A DNA stretch of 64,000 nucleotides, from the NCBI RefSeq assembly GCF_002027705.1, contig NZ_MBTG01000010.1, positions 144,759 to 208,758 on the forward strand, given 5' to 3'. The stretch comes from Paenibacillus ferrarius. Lineage in GTDB: Bacteria > Bacillota > Bacilli > Paenibacillales > NBRC-103111. Both the position numbers and the translations under genes were made by a program. The notes under the pieces are model-generated. The model was not told where the DNA came from. It searched no databases and worked only from the letters and a program-made list of their open reading frames with translations. Of this stretch, positions 52,899-61,072 are shown piece after piece (within the stretch, counting starts at the first letter, position 1; each line of letters starts with the position of its first letter).

Positions 52899-53321
52899 AT
52901 GGATGAAGACTTCCTGCAAAATTGCTTGTTTTTTACTACAAATAGATTAAGTCGTGCCATTACAAAAATGGCTGAAGAAGAATTTGCCCCAACCGGATTG
53001 ACGCCGATGTACGGCTATTTAATTCGACTAGTGAATAACACGCCTGGCATTTCCCAGAAGGAATTAGCGGAAAAGCTGTATATTGCTGCGTCCACATTGA
53101 CAAGATTTATCGATAAATTGGAAGGCAAACAATTGGTTGAACGCCAAGTATCTGGCAAAACAGTGCTCGTGTATCCCACTCCCAAAGGCACAGCGCTATT
53201 AGATGAAATTCGCAAAGCTTCCAAAAGGTTAAAAGAACGCTACAGTGAAGTGTTGGGAGATGAGCGTGCAGTTAATCTTTCAAACCATCTTGTTGTGACG
53301 AGTGAGGAATTGGAACAATAA
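52899..53321 (+). CDS. MarR-family transcription regulator
   Basis: A 140-residue winged-helix regulator with the recognition region ISQKELAEKLYIAASTLTRF (about residues 50-70) and the wing KTVLVYPTPKGTALL. TAGGAGAG precedes the ATG. The 19-bp operator in its own promoter and the inverted copy just upstream of the next gene indicate that it controls itself and the MFS transporter. Confidence 0.9.
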   Translation: MDEDFLQNCLFFTTNRLSRAITKMAEEEFAPTGLTPMYGYLIRLVNNTPGISQKELAEKLYIAASTLTRFIDKLEGKQLVERQVSGKTVLVYPTPKGTALLDEIRKASKRLKERYSEVLGDERAVNLSNHLVVTSEELEQ

Positions 53322-53334
53322 TTTTTTTGTTTTA

Positions 53335-53353
53335 TTTTGTATGTACAACTAAA
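53335..53353. promoter_or_regulatory. Second MarR operator, before the MFS gene
   Basis: ATTTTGTATGTACAACTAA is the exact reverse complement of the site at 52824-52842. It lies in the 49-bp gap between marR and the MFS gene, 17 bp before the GTG start. Confidence 0.7.
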
Positions 53354-53370
53354 ATTGGGAGTGTGTTCTC

Positions 53371-54642
53371 GTGAATCAACTGAATTCTGGTGCTAAGTCA
53401 TCCCCTTTATTTTATGGATGGATTGTTGTGCTGATTACCTTCGTCACATTGCTTGTCGCTGCGGGAATTAGGGCAATGCCAAGTATATTGATGCTTCCCT
53501 TCGAGAAAGAGTTCGGTTGGACGCGAGGCGGGATATCCGGCGTTATCTCAGTCGGTATATTCTTATATGGCTTGGTTGGCCCATTTTCAGCGGCGTTATT
53601 AGTCAAATTCGGCATTCGAAGAATCATGCTCATTTCCTTGTCTGTTCTAGCGTTAAGTTTGTCTGTCACGCCCTGGATGACGCACTTATGGCAGTTTCAA
53701 ATTCTCTGGGGCTTAGTGGCGGGGCTTGGGACTGGGATGATGGCGAATGTGCTAGGTGTCACGGTTTCCAATCAATGGTTCGTGAAGCGAAAAGGATTAG
53801 TCGTGGGTATGCTGACTGCGAGCGCGGCGACGGGGCAGCTGCTGTTCCTGCCGCTTCTCGCCAAAATTATTGTAGATATCGGCTGGCGTTTTGCCATTTA
53901 TACAACGGTAGCTGTCATTGTAGTACTCATAGGCATTGTAGCAATTTGGATGCGAAATCATCCCTATGATTTGGGAGTTGCCGCATATGGGGCAGATGAG
54001 GTCGTAAAGCCGGACGCTTTTAAAGGAAGCATCTTTTTAACGCCTATCAAAACCTTGTTCTCTGCCTTGAAAAACAAAACATTCTTGCTGCTGGCAGGTA
54101 CCTTTTTCTTCTGCGGTTTCTCGACCAATGGTTTAATCGGCACCCACCTGATTCCGGCTTGCGGCGATCATGGCATTCCCGAAATTATGGCGGCAGGCTT
54201 GCTAGCATTAATGGGACTGTTTGATTTAATTGGCACGACGCTTTCCGGTTGGTTATCAGACCGATTCGACAATCGCTGGCTGCTATTCTGGTACTATGGG
54301 TTACGTGGACTTTCTTTGTTGTTCCTGCCTTTTGCTTTGGATGCAGGTCCAAGCTCATTGTTGATATTCTCGGTTTTCTACGGTTTGGATTGGATCGCAA
54401 CGGTGCCGCCTACGGTTAAGCTTGCCTCTGTTGAGTTCGGCAGAGAGAAAGCCGGCATGATCTTTGGCTGGGTTGTCGTCGCCCACCAAATCGGCGCTTC
54501 CGCAGCAGCATATAGCGGAGGACTTGTCCGGGAATGGCTGGGCAGTTATACGCTTCCGTTCCTCGGAGCCGGATTCATTTGTTTAATTGCCGCTTTGATG
54601 GCGGTCCGAATTGCAAGAAAACCCGCAGTTGCTGTTTCATAA
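53371..54642 (+). CDS. MFS transporter (oxalate/formate or monocarboxylate-like group)
   Basis: A 423-residue transporter with twelve helices. The start FYGWIVVLITFVTLLVAAGI is characteristic of the OFA/MCT-like branch, and the mid-chain loop SGWLSDRFDNRWLLFWYY is motif A. The start is GTG behind a GGGAGTG site. It is paired with the MarR gene, whose operator lies directly before it, so it is probably an inducible exporter or importer of a small organic acid or toxin. Confidence 0.88.
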   Translation: MNQLNSGAKSSPLFYGWIVVLITFVTLLVAAGIRAMPSILMLPFEKEFGWTRGGISGVISVGIFLYGLVGPFSAALLVKFGIRRIMLISLSVLALSLSVTPWMTHLWQFQILWGLVAGLGTGMMANVLGVTVSNQWFVKRKGLVVGMLTASAATGQLLFLPLLAKIIVDIGWRFAIYTTVAVIVVLIGIVAIWMRNHPYDLGVAAYGADEVVKPDAFKGSIFLTPIKTLFSALKNKTFLLLAGTFFFCGFSTNGLIGTHLIPACGDHGIPEIMAAGLLALMGLFDLIGTTLSGWLSDRFDNRWLLFWYYGLRGLSLLFLPFALDAGPSSLLIFSVFYGLDWIATVPPTVKLASVEFGREKAGMIFGWVVVAHQIGASAAAYSGGLVREWLGSYTLPFLGAGFICLIAALMAVRIARKPAVAVS

Positions 54643-54658
54643 GCAGATTAATGATACT

Positions 54659-54687
54659 CTCAGAAGCAATTGCTTCTGAGGTTTTTT
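54659..54687 (+). terminator. Rho-independent terminator
   Basis: CTCAGAAGCAA and its mirror TTGCTTCTGAG form an uninterrupted 22-bp palindrome (54659-54680), followed by GTTTTTT. Confidence 0.8.
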
Positions 54688-54721
54688 ATATGGGGGGAAG
54701 AAGATTGCGTCCCAGCGAAGT

Positions 54722-54940
54722 AAGGGGCTGTCCCTAAGGTCACAAGACCTTGTGGGCAGCCCTTCTTTATTTCGCAAATAAGAGTCTTCATTAGCTCCTA
54801 TCTATGCAAAAAGGGATGATTCTTCTCGAATAGAAGTCGTTGGAGGCTCTTATTTTGGGGAACGCCAACCACACTTCCAAGCTTTGCAAACAGAAAAAGA
54901 AGCTGCTTAGAGGATAAATCTACTTTTGGGACTGCCCAGG
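54722..54940. mobile_element. Possible insertion sequence remnant or MITE
   Basis: The left end GGGGCTGTCCCTAAGGT (54724-54740) and the right end ACTTTTGGGACTGCCCA (54922-54938) are inverted repeats matching at 13 of 17 positions. The left end folds into a hairpin with AAGGTC/GACCTT. GGGGCTGTCCC ends recall IS1182-like elements of Bacillales, from memory. There is no transposase frame between them, so it is at most a remnant. The rest of the gap to 55109 shows nothing clear. Confidence 0.4.
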
Positions 54941-55108
54941 AGAAGAGCATCTCATCTGCGATGATTCTATCAAAAGGGCAGCGCAGTTCCCTGCTCAGTA
55001 CGCAAATAAAACGGTTGCAAAAGAAGTTGTATCCTTTTATGATAGAAGTTAATTAATGATTTTACTTATCGATTAATTATTTTATTAATAAGAGGAGCGA
55101 ACTTCCCC

Positions 55109-56602
55109 ATGACGAACCGGATTACTGTAAACGCAGATAGGGTTAAAGGTACAATAAATCGCAATATTTATGGTCATTTCTCCGAACATCTCGGGCGTTG
55201 TATTTATGAAGGACTGTGGGTAGGAGAAGATTCTCCCATTCCCAATACCAATGGCATTCGCAACGATGTCATAGCGGCATTGAAGAAAATGAAGATCCCC
55301 GTGCTCAGATGGCCAGGAGGCTGTTTCGCAGATGAGTATCATTGGAAGGACGGTATCGGTCCGCGTGAACTACGAAAACGGATGATTAATACCCATTGGG
55401 GCGGCGTGGTTGAAAATAACCATTTTGGTACGCACGAATTCATGATGCTCTGTGAACTGTTGGAATGTGAGCCTTACATTAATGGCAATGTCGGAAGTGG
55501 TACCGTTCAGGAAATGTCAGAGTGGGTGGAGTATATGACTTTCGAAGGTGTGTCCCCCATGGCTGAGCTGCGTGAAGCGAATGGGAGAACTGAGCCATGG
55601 AAGGTGAAATACTTCGGTGTCGGCAATGAGAACTGGGGATGCGGAGGCAATATGCGCCCGGAGTATTATGCTGATTTGTACCGCCAATTCCAGACCTATG
55701 TCCGAAATTACGGAGATAATCGCATACATAAGATTGCTTGTGGACCTAACGGGGATGACTACCATTGGATGGAAACGTTGATGAAGCAAGCTCATCGGTT
55801 TATGGATTCCACAACGCTGCATTATTACACGATCACAGGTGATTCCTGGCAGGAGAAAGGCGCAGCAACGGGTTTTCCCGAAGAACAGTGGTCACGTACC
55901 TTGAAGCAAGCCCTTTATATGGAAGAACTGCTTGTAAAACATTCTGCCATCATGGATCAATATGACCCGGAGAAGCGAATCGGCTTGCTCGTCGATGAAT
56001 GGGGAACTTGGTATGATGTGGAACCGGGAACGAATCCTGGCTTTCTTTATCAACAAAATACAATTCGCGATGCGCTTGTGGCAGCCATTACTTTGAATAT
56101 GTTCAACCAACACTGTGACCGCGTTCAAATGGCAAATTTGGCCCAGTTGGTGAATGTTCTTCAAGCTGTCATTTTAACGGAAGGCGAGAAGATGCTTCTT
56201 ACGCCCACGTATCATGTGTTTGACATGTACAAAGTACATCAGGATGCACAACTGCTTGATCTCCACCTAATTTCTCAGGATGTAAAAAATGACAAACAGG
56301 TGATCCCGCAAATATCGAGCTCAGCATCAAAAGATGATGAAGGACGCATCCATATCAGCTTGTGCAATCTGGACCATCAGTCGAACGCGGTCGTAGAGAT
56401 TGAACTTCGAGGCTTGGTTGAAGGCAAAGTGAAGGTTGCTGGAACGATCCTTTCTGCTGACAAGGTTGATGGACACAATACGTTTGAGCATCCCGATCAA
56501 GTGGCTCCGGCAGCTTTTACAGCTTTTACGCTGGAGGGTCGCAATTTGCGAGTTGATTTGGTTCCGATGTCTGTTACTGTTTTAGAGCTGACTTCGGAAT
56601 AA
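55109..56602 (+). CDS. Alpha-L-arabinofuranosidase, GH51
   Basis: A 497-residue cytoplasmic-type enzyme (no signal peptide) that removes arabinofuranose from arabinan or arabinoxylan fragments. The acid/base Glu is in [11 protein letters not shown] (about residue 173) and the nucleophile Glu in [11 protein letters not shown] (about residue 297). The N-terminal [20 protein letters not shown] and [18 protein letters not shown] are typical of GH51. AGAGGAG precedes the ATG by about 10 bases. It fits the glycan-use theme of this end of the window. Confidence 0.93.
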   Translation: MTNRITVNADRVKGTINRNIYGHFSEHLGRCIYEGLWVGEDSPIPNTNGIRNDVIAALKKMKIPVLRWPGGCFADEYHWKDGIGPRELRKRMINTHWGGVVENNHFGTHEFMMLCELLECEPYINGNVGSGTVQEMSEWVEYMTFEGVSPMAELREANGRTEPWKVKYFGVGNENWGCGGNMRPEYYADLYRQFQTYVRNYGDNRIHKIACGPNGDDYHWMETLMKQAHRFMDSTTLHYYTITGDSWQEKGAATGFPEEQWSRTLKQALYMEELLVKHSAIMDQYDPEKRIGLLVDEWGTWYDVEPGTNPGFLYQQNTIRDALVAAITLNMFNQHCDRVQMANLAQLVNVLQAVILTEGEKMLLTPTYHVFDMYKVHQDAQLLDLHLISQDVKNDKQVIPQISSSASKDDEGRIHISLCNLDHQSNAVVEIELRGLVEGKVKVAGTILSADKVDGHNTFEHPDQVAPAAFTAFTLEGRNLRVDLVPMSVTVLELTSE

Positions 56603-56607
56603 AACGG

Positions 56608-56892
56608 ATGCAGACTGATCGTTCATGCAAGGGATGCCGGGATGACTACAACGTCACAGATGCTCAGATTAGCAGGATACTAGCCGCACCGATGTTTCAA
56701 GAGGCGAACTGTGTTCCGGACTCCGTTTATGAGCACAGATTGCGAATATGCAGGGAATGCCCCAAGCTTCATGGCGGCCATACTTGTTCGATGTGTGGTT
56801 GTATTGTGCAGGTGACGGCTAAGTTGAAGAACAAGAGCTGTCCTATCGTTGGCTCGAATACGATCGGCTGGCAGAAATATGAGGATTCGTGA
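56608..56892 (+). CDS. Small cysteine-rich protein (DUF6171-like)
   Basis: A 94-residue protein with CKGC near the start, then CRECPKLHGGHTCSMCGC and a last Cys in KSCPI, most likely a zinc site. It resembles small DUF6171 proteins of Firmicutes, a match by eye. It starts 5 bp after the arabinofuranosidase stop without a strong ribosome binding site, so it may depend on translational coupling. Its function is unknown. Confidence 0.65.
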   Translation: MQTDRSCKGCRDDYNVTDAQISRILAAPMFQEANCVPDSVYEHRLRICRECPKLHGGHTCSMCGCIVQVTAKLKNKSCPIVGSNTIGWQKYEDS

Positions 56893-56992
56893 ATGAGCCG
56901 TGAGTTGTGAGTCGTGAGTCGTGGGGCAAAACAACTGGCATGCTCTCTGGTAGACGGCGAATGAGAGGCGGCGCCACGCAGAGATGGAGAAA

Positions 56993-57172
56993 ACCTGCGA
57001 AAATGCAGGTTTTCTCCGTGAAGTCGTGCTAAATGAAGGGAATAGCTGCGATTGTGCAGGTATTTTCTTGTTTTTCACCCCAAACGGATAAATCTGACTC
57101 CAAAAGATGCACATTTGCAGGCATTTACTACTAAGCGGAATTTTTTTGCATAAAAAGATGCATTATCGCAGG
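56993..57172. repeat. Four-box repeat, family A, forward
   Basis: Boxes start at 56993 (ACCTGCGAAAATGCAGGT), 57044, 57106 (GATGCACATTTGCAGG) and 57157 (GATGCATTATCGCAGG), with spacings of 51, 62 and 51 bp. It lies in the 472-bp gap after the cysteine-rich gene. Before it is a short imperfect repeat of GTGAGT/CGTGAG (56890-56925). After it, up to 57364, I see nothing beyond the next gene's CAGGAGG site. Confidence 0.87.
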
Positions 57173-57364
57173 TTTTTGCTTGCAGACATAGACAGATAGC
57201 CGCTTTCGCCGTTTGCCATTGAATTGAGTGGCCTTCTTCATTCCGATTTTGAGCAACGGCGGATTAGGATCTTCATTGATACAACCGAGAATACCCATAT
57301 TGTGGTAGAATAGTTGGGAAAGTTAAGTTGGAATTGGTAGTTTGTAAAAGCTCAGGAGGTTCTC

Positions 57365-58798
57365 ATGAAAAAATGGCTTGCGCTCCTCCTTCTTACTGTA
57401 TGTTGTTTGATCAGTTACTTCTGGAATGGCACTCCGGACCAAAATCCTTACCTGATCACAGACTACAGCAGACTTCATCCTGTGAAAGTTGCAAGTGTAA
57501 AGAAAGGACATGAAGAGGAGCAGTTGGCAGCAATTTTGCAGGAAGCGAAGGAGAAAAATTTGAGCATCTCTATTGCCGGGCAGCGGCATAGTCAGGGTGG
57601 GCATACCTTTTACAAAGACAGTATTGTAGTGGACATGACTGCTTATAACCGCGTGCTGTCCTTCGATAAGGAGCATAAGCTCATTAACGTTCAAGCCGGA
57701 GCGACTTGGAAAGATGTACAAGATTACATTAATCCGTATGGTTTAGCCGTAAAAACAATGCAATCTCAAAACATATTTACAATCGGGGGCTCATTAAGCG
57801 TCAATGCGCATGGCCGTGATATTCGCAATGGTTCACTTATCAAAAGTGTGGAATCGTTCCGTTTGCTTACTGCGGATGGTCAAATCAAACAGGTTAGCCG
57901 CTCTGACAATGCCGAGTTGTTTCCGCTCGCAATTGGCGGGTACGGTCTTTTTGGCATCATTCTGGACGTAACGCTCTCATTAACGGACAATGAAATGTAT
58001 AAAATCGCATTTGATAAAATGGATGCAAGCGAATACTCCACCTATTTTATGGAGCAGGTAAAGGCAAATCCCGATATTCACATGCATATTGCGCGGATTT
58101 CGGTAGCGCCGGACCACTTTTTGACGGATATGTACGCCATGAATTATGTGGTTGACCGTTCCATTTCTTTGCAGGATCATGATGCTTTGAAAACACGAGA
58201 GTCAGGCGTTGAGCTATCCAAGCTATTGTTTAACTTGAACCGAACGTTTGACTGGGGGAAAACGCTGCTTTGGCAGCTGCAAGAGCCTTATTTCGCCAAA
58301 CAAGCAGGCAAATCTATAACTAGAAATAACGCGATGCGTTCGGAGTCGGCTTTCATGGCGTACGACCAAGCGGGTAGCAATGATTTGCTGCAGGAATATT
58401 TTGTGCCCGTACAGGAATTTGCCGGTTTTGTGAATGAGTTTAGGGCGCTGTTGAAGTCAGAAAATTTGAATCTGCTCAATATTACTGTGCGTTATGTAAA
58501 TCAGGATGAAGAAGCAGAGCTTTCTTATGCCAAAGACGATATGTTTGCGCTAGTCTGTTTGTTTCATGTTCCTTTGTCAGATCAAGGGCAGTCGCAAGTA
58601 CGTTCGGGTATTCAAAAAGTAATTGATCAAGTTATTCAGCACCGTGGGAGCTATTATTTGCCGTATGCCGCATATCCGAGGATTGATCAGTTTAAAGCTG
58701 TCTATCCTGCGCAAGAGGCTTTTTTTCGGAAAAAGGAGCAATACGATCCGAATCATCTATTCATGAACTATTTTTATATGGATTATAAAGGGGAATAG
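57365..58798 (+). CDS. Membrane-anchored FAD-linked oxidase (PCMH/VAO family)
   Basis: A 477-residue flavoprotein: an N-terminal signal anchor (WLALLLLTVCCLISYFW), then a PCMH-type FAD domain with SIAGQRHSQGGHTFY (about residues 70-84) and SLSVNAHGRDIRNGSLIKSV, and a substrate cap. The end DPNHLFMNYF is typical of alditol and sugar-lactone oxidases. The His in RHSQGG may carry covalent FAD. The substrate is probably a sugar alcohol or lactone; this is an inference. CAGGAGG precedes the ATG. Confidence 0.82.
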   Translation: MKKWLALLLLTVCCLISYFWNGTPDQNPYLITDYSRLHPVKVASVKKGHEEEQLAAILQEAKEKNLSISIAGQRHSQGGHTFYKDSIVVDMTAYNRVLSFDKEHKLINVQAGATWKDVQDYINPYGLAVKTMQSQNIFTIGGSLSVNAHGRDIRNGSLIKSVESFRLLTADGQIKQVSRSDNAELFPLAIGGYGLFGIILDVTLSLTDNEMYKIAFDKMDASEYSTYFMEQVKANPDIHMHIARISVAPDHFLTDMYAMNYVVDRSISLQDHDALKTRESGVELSKLLFNLNRTFDWGKTLLWQLQEPYFAKQAGKSITRNNAMRSESAFMAYDQAGSNDLLQEYFVPVQEFAGFVNEFRALLKSENLNLLNITVRYVNQDEEAELSYAKDDMFALVCLFHVPLSDQGQSQVRSGIQKVIDQVIQHRGSYYLPYAAYPRIDQFKAVYPAQEAFFRKKEQYDPNHLFMNYFYMDYKGE

Positions 58799-58804
58799 CT
58801 GGAA

Positions 58805-59353
58805 ATGGACACCAAATGGCTTATTCGCTCTCAAAGCGTCGTGACTCTAGCGGCTGGCTTGATTTATCCCTATTACTTGCTGTTTCTCAAAAATTTAGGC
58901 AACAGCTTCTCGAAATATGGGCTGGCCTTTGCGGTGTTTACTATTAGTTCTGCGGCTGTCTCGCAGTGGCTTGCACCTCGGATTGATCAACAAGGGATCA
59001 AGATGCTGACCTGGAGCTCTCTTGGGATGGCAGCTGCGATGCTTATGTTTCCGTGGGTGGAGAGCTACACATGGGTGCTTGCGATACAACTGCTCATGGG
59101 AGTTTGCAATGCTATGCAAAAGATGAGCGAGCGCCTGCTTATTGCTGATCACACAAGGGAAGGCCAGCGTGGGGCGATGATTGGAGCTTTTCATTTCTGG
59201 ACATCTGTGGCCTCCGGATTTGCCGTAGTTCTTGGCGGGTGCATTATTGATTGGCTTACAATCAATGTGCTTTTTTACGCGAGTGCGCTGTTGTATGCAT
59301 GGAGTGCTTGGTTTACTTTTCAAGCGAGCAAGAGGCAGCTTTTGAATAAATGA
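58805..59353 (+). CDS. Half-length MFS transporter
   Basis: A 182-residue protein with six hydrophobic segments, equal to one half of an MFS transporter (TLAAGLIYPYYLLFLKNLG at the start; the usual 12-helix protein has about 400 residues). It begins 7 bp after the FAD oxidase gene with AAAGGGG before it. A family-A repeat begins 20 bp after its stop. It may be a transporter cut short, or a true six-helix protein that works as a dimer. Confidence 0.65.
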   Translation: MDTKWLIRSQSVVTLAAGLIYPYYLLFLKNLGNSFSKYGLAFAVFTISSAAVSQWLAPRIDQQGIKMLTWSSLGMAAAMLMFPWVESYTWVLAIQLLMGVCNAMQKMSERLLIADHTREGQRGAMIGAFHFWTSVASGFAVVLGGCIIDWLTINVLFYASALLYAWSAWFTFQASKRQLLNK

Positions 59354-59372
59354 AAGGAAGGGCGAGTCTGAA

Positions 59373-59552
59373 ACCTGCGAAAGTGCAGGCTTTTTCAGCA
59401 AAATCGGTTGAAAAGTGGGAAAGCATGCGATTATGCAGGTATTTCAAGCATTCTCATCCTGAAGTCAGAAATAGGCCGTAAAAGGATGCACATTTGCAGG
59501 CATTTACTGATTTCAGGCTAAATCATGCCCAAAAAGCTGCACAATCGGCAGG
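59373..59552. repeat. Four-box repeat, family A, forward
   Basis: Boxes start at 59373 (ACCTGCGAAAGTGCAGGC), 59423, 59485 (GATGCACATTTGCAGG) and 59535, with spacings of 50, 62 and 50 bp. Between boxes it is closely similar to the copy at 37181-37359, including a CAAGCATT.TCATCCTGAA stretch. It starts 20 bp after the half-length MFS gene. Confidence 0.87.
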
Positions 59553-59669
59553 TTTATATAGACAGGACCGGTTGTTTGCACCTTTGCCACCTTGGCTTGA
59601 AACGATTAGACAGCCCGATATGAATACGATTATAATAGGAATAGTAGTGCCATGTTCAATGGAGCGGAA

Positions 59670-59715
59670 AACCGAGTTGTCATCAGAGTAGTCTGGTGCA
59701 CTCGGTTCTTTCTTT
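59670..59715 (+). terminator. Hairpin with T-rich tail before the aldo/keto reductase
   Basis: AACCGAGT (59670-59677) and ACTCGGTT (59700-59707) pair, followed by CTTTCTTT. A TATAAT lies at 59631-59636, so the hairpin falls in the likely leader of the reductase gene. It could be an attenuator or end upstream transcripts. Confidence 0.4.
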
Positions 59716-59746
59716 GCAATCGTGAATAAGTGGAGGAGGAAGACAG

Positions 59747-60730
59747 ATGAAATATCGTCAACTGGGAAATACGGAGCTGCAAGTTAGTGAGGTCAGTTTT
59801 GGCACTTGGGCAATTGGCGGGGGCTGGGGAGATGCGGATGACCATGAGGCATTGAACGGTTTGAGCCGAGCGATGGATGCGGGAGTCAATTTTTTTGATA
59901 CAGCGGATGTGTATGGCTCCGGTCATGCCGAAGAGCTGCTGGCGAAAGCGACCAAAGGCAAAGAAGACAATATTCATGTAGCCACGAAGTTTTGCCGTGC
60001 GGGTGATATTCATGATTTACATACCTATTCAGAGGAGTCTGTCCGTGCCTATTGTGAAAATAGCCTGAAACGATTGCAACGCGAGCGCATTGATCTCTAT
60101 CAGATTCACTGCCCGCCTCTTGCGATTCTGAAGGATGGTCATGTATTTGAAGTATTGGAGAAGTTACAAGCTGAAGGCAAAATCCGTCATTACGGTGTGA
60201 GCGTCGAGACCGTTGAAGAAGGCTTGTTCTGTCTAAATGTGCCGGGTGTGAAGGCGCTTCAAGTTATTTATAACTTGTTTCGCCAGAAACCTACGGAAGC
60301 TTTGTTTCCGCAAGCGAAGGCTGCCGGTGTAGGTATTCTTGTGAGATTGCCACTGGCTAGCGGCTTATTGACGGGGAAATTTAATGAAACGAGCACATTT
60401 GCGGCTGATGATCATCGTAATTTCAACGCGAACGGCGAGCAGTTTAATGTAGGCGAGACCTTCGCCGGCCTGCCTTTTGCCAAAGGTGTCGAGCTGGCCA
60501 GAGAACTGGCTTGGATCGCGGAAGGCCGTGGCAACATGGCGAAGGCTTCCATGCGTTGGATTCTGGACAATCCGAACATCACCTGTGTGATTCCCGGATT
60601 TAAGAATGAGCATCAAGTCGAGGATAACCTTGGGACGGCGCAAGCTGCCTCGTTTGCGACAGCTGAGTTGGAACGTCTTCAGCAATTTTATCATAATCAA
60701 GTGAAGGATCATATTCGGGGGCCTTACTAG
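59747..60730 (+). CDS. Aldo/keto reductase
   Basis: A 327-residue TIM-barrel NADPH oxidoreductase with FFDTADVYGSGHAEELL (catalytic Asp and Tyr about residues 51-56), VATKF (Lys) and YQIHCPP (His). The C-terminal cofactor segment is CVIPGFKNEHQVEDN. GGAGGAGG precedes the ATG. It belongs to a different subgroup from the gene at 16999. The substrate is unknown; its neighbours suggest a sugar-derived carbonyl. Confidence 0.9.
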   Translation: MKYRQLGNTELQVSEVSFGTWAIGGGWGDADDHEALNGLSRAMDAGVNFFDTADVYGSGHAEELLAKATKGKEDNIHVATKFCRAGDIHDLHTYSEESVRAYCENSLKRLQRERIDLYQIHCPPLAILKDGHVFEVLEKLQAEGKIRHYGVSVETVEEGLFCLNVPGVKALQVIYNLFRQKPTEALFPQAKAAGVGILVRLPLASGLLTGKFNETSTFAADDHRNFNANGEQFNVGETFAGLPFAKGVELARELAWIAEGRGNMAKASMRWILDNPNITCVIPGFKNEHQVEDNLGTAQAASFATAELERLQQFYHNQVKDHIRGPY

Positions 60731-60757
60731 GAGAAACTGTTCAACTAGTGATGAAAC

Positions 60758-60933
60758 GGAACTGTGATCCTCTAAATGGCGATTATCGGTTCTGATTTCA
60801 TCCAAAGAGAACTAGGATCCTCTATATGGGTTCTTTTAACTCAAATGTAGGGTTAAATGTTAAAATAGCGTACCCTAGTTCCGTTACCTGTGTGAAATAC
60901 TTGTTTCAGCTCTATTTAACGGATCCTAGTTCC
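60758..60933. repeat. Four-box repeat, family B
   Basis: Forward boxes start at 60758 (GGAACTGTGATCCTCTAA) and 60808. Inverted boxes start at 60865 (ATAGCGTACCCTAGTTCC) and 60916. The spacings are 50, 57 and 51 bp, the same as at 46051 and 46-205. It starts 27 bp after the aldo/keto reductase stop. The remaining 139 bp up to the next gene show only its AGAGGAG site. Confidence 0.87.
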
Positions 60934-61072
60934 TTTTCATCTTTCATTGCGTGATCTCTCTGGACTTTTCCCCATGTTTTTAAGACGGAACCCCAAGCTT
61001 CTTCGGATACATCGGTGATACAGTTGAGGTATTACTTGTATAGCTTATGTAACCCGAAGAGGAGCTGATTTC

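Noticed and set aside
56993..57172. Family-A boxes as a CRISPR array
   Set aside because: The boxes are only 16-18 bp, two of the four are inverted, spacing is not uniform (51/62/51), spacers are related between loci, and there are no cas genes.
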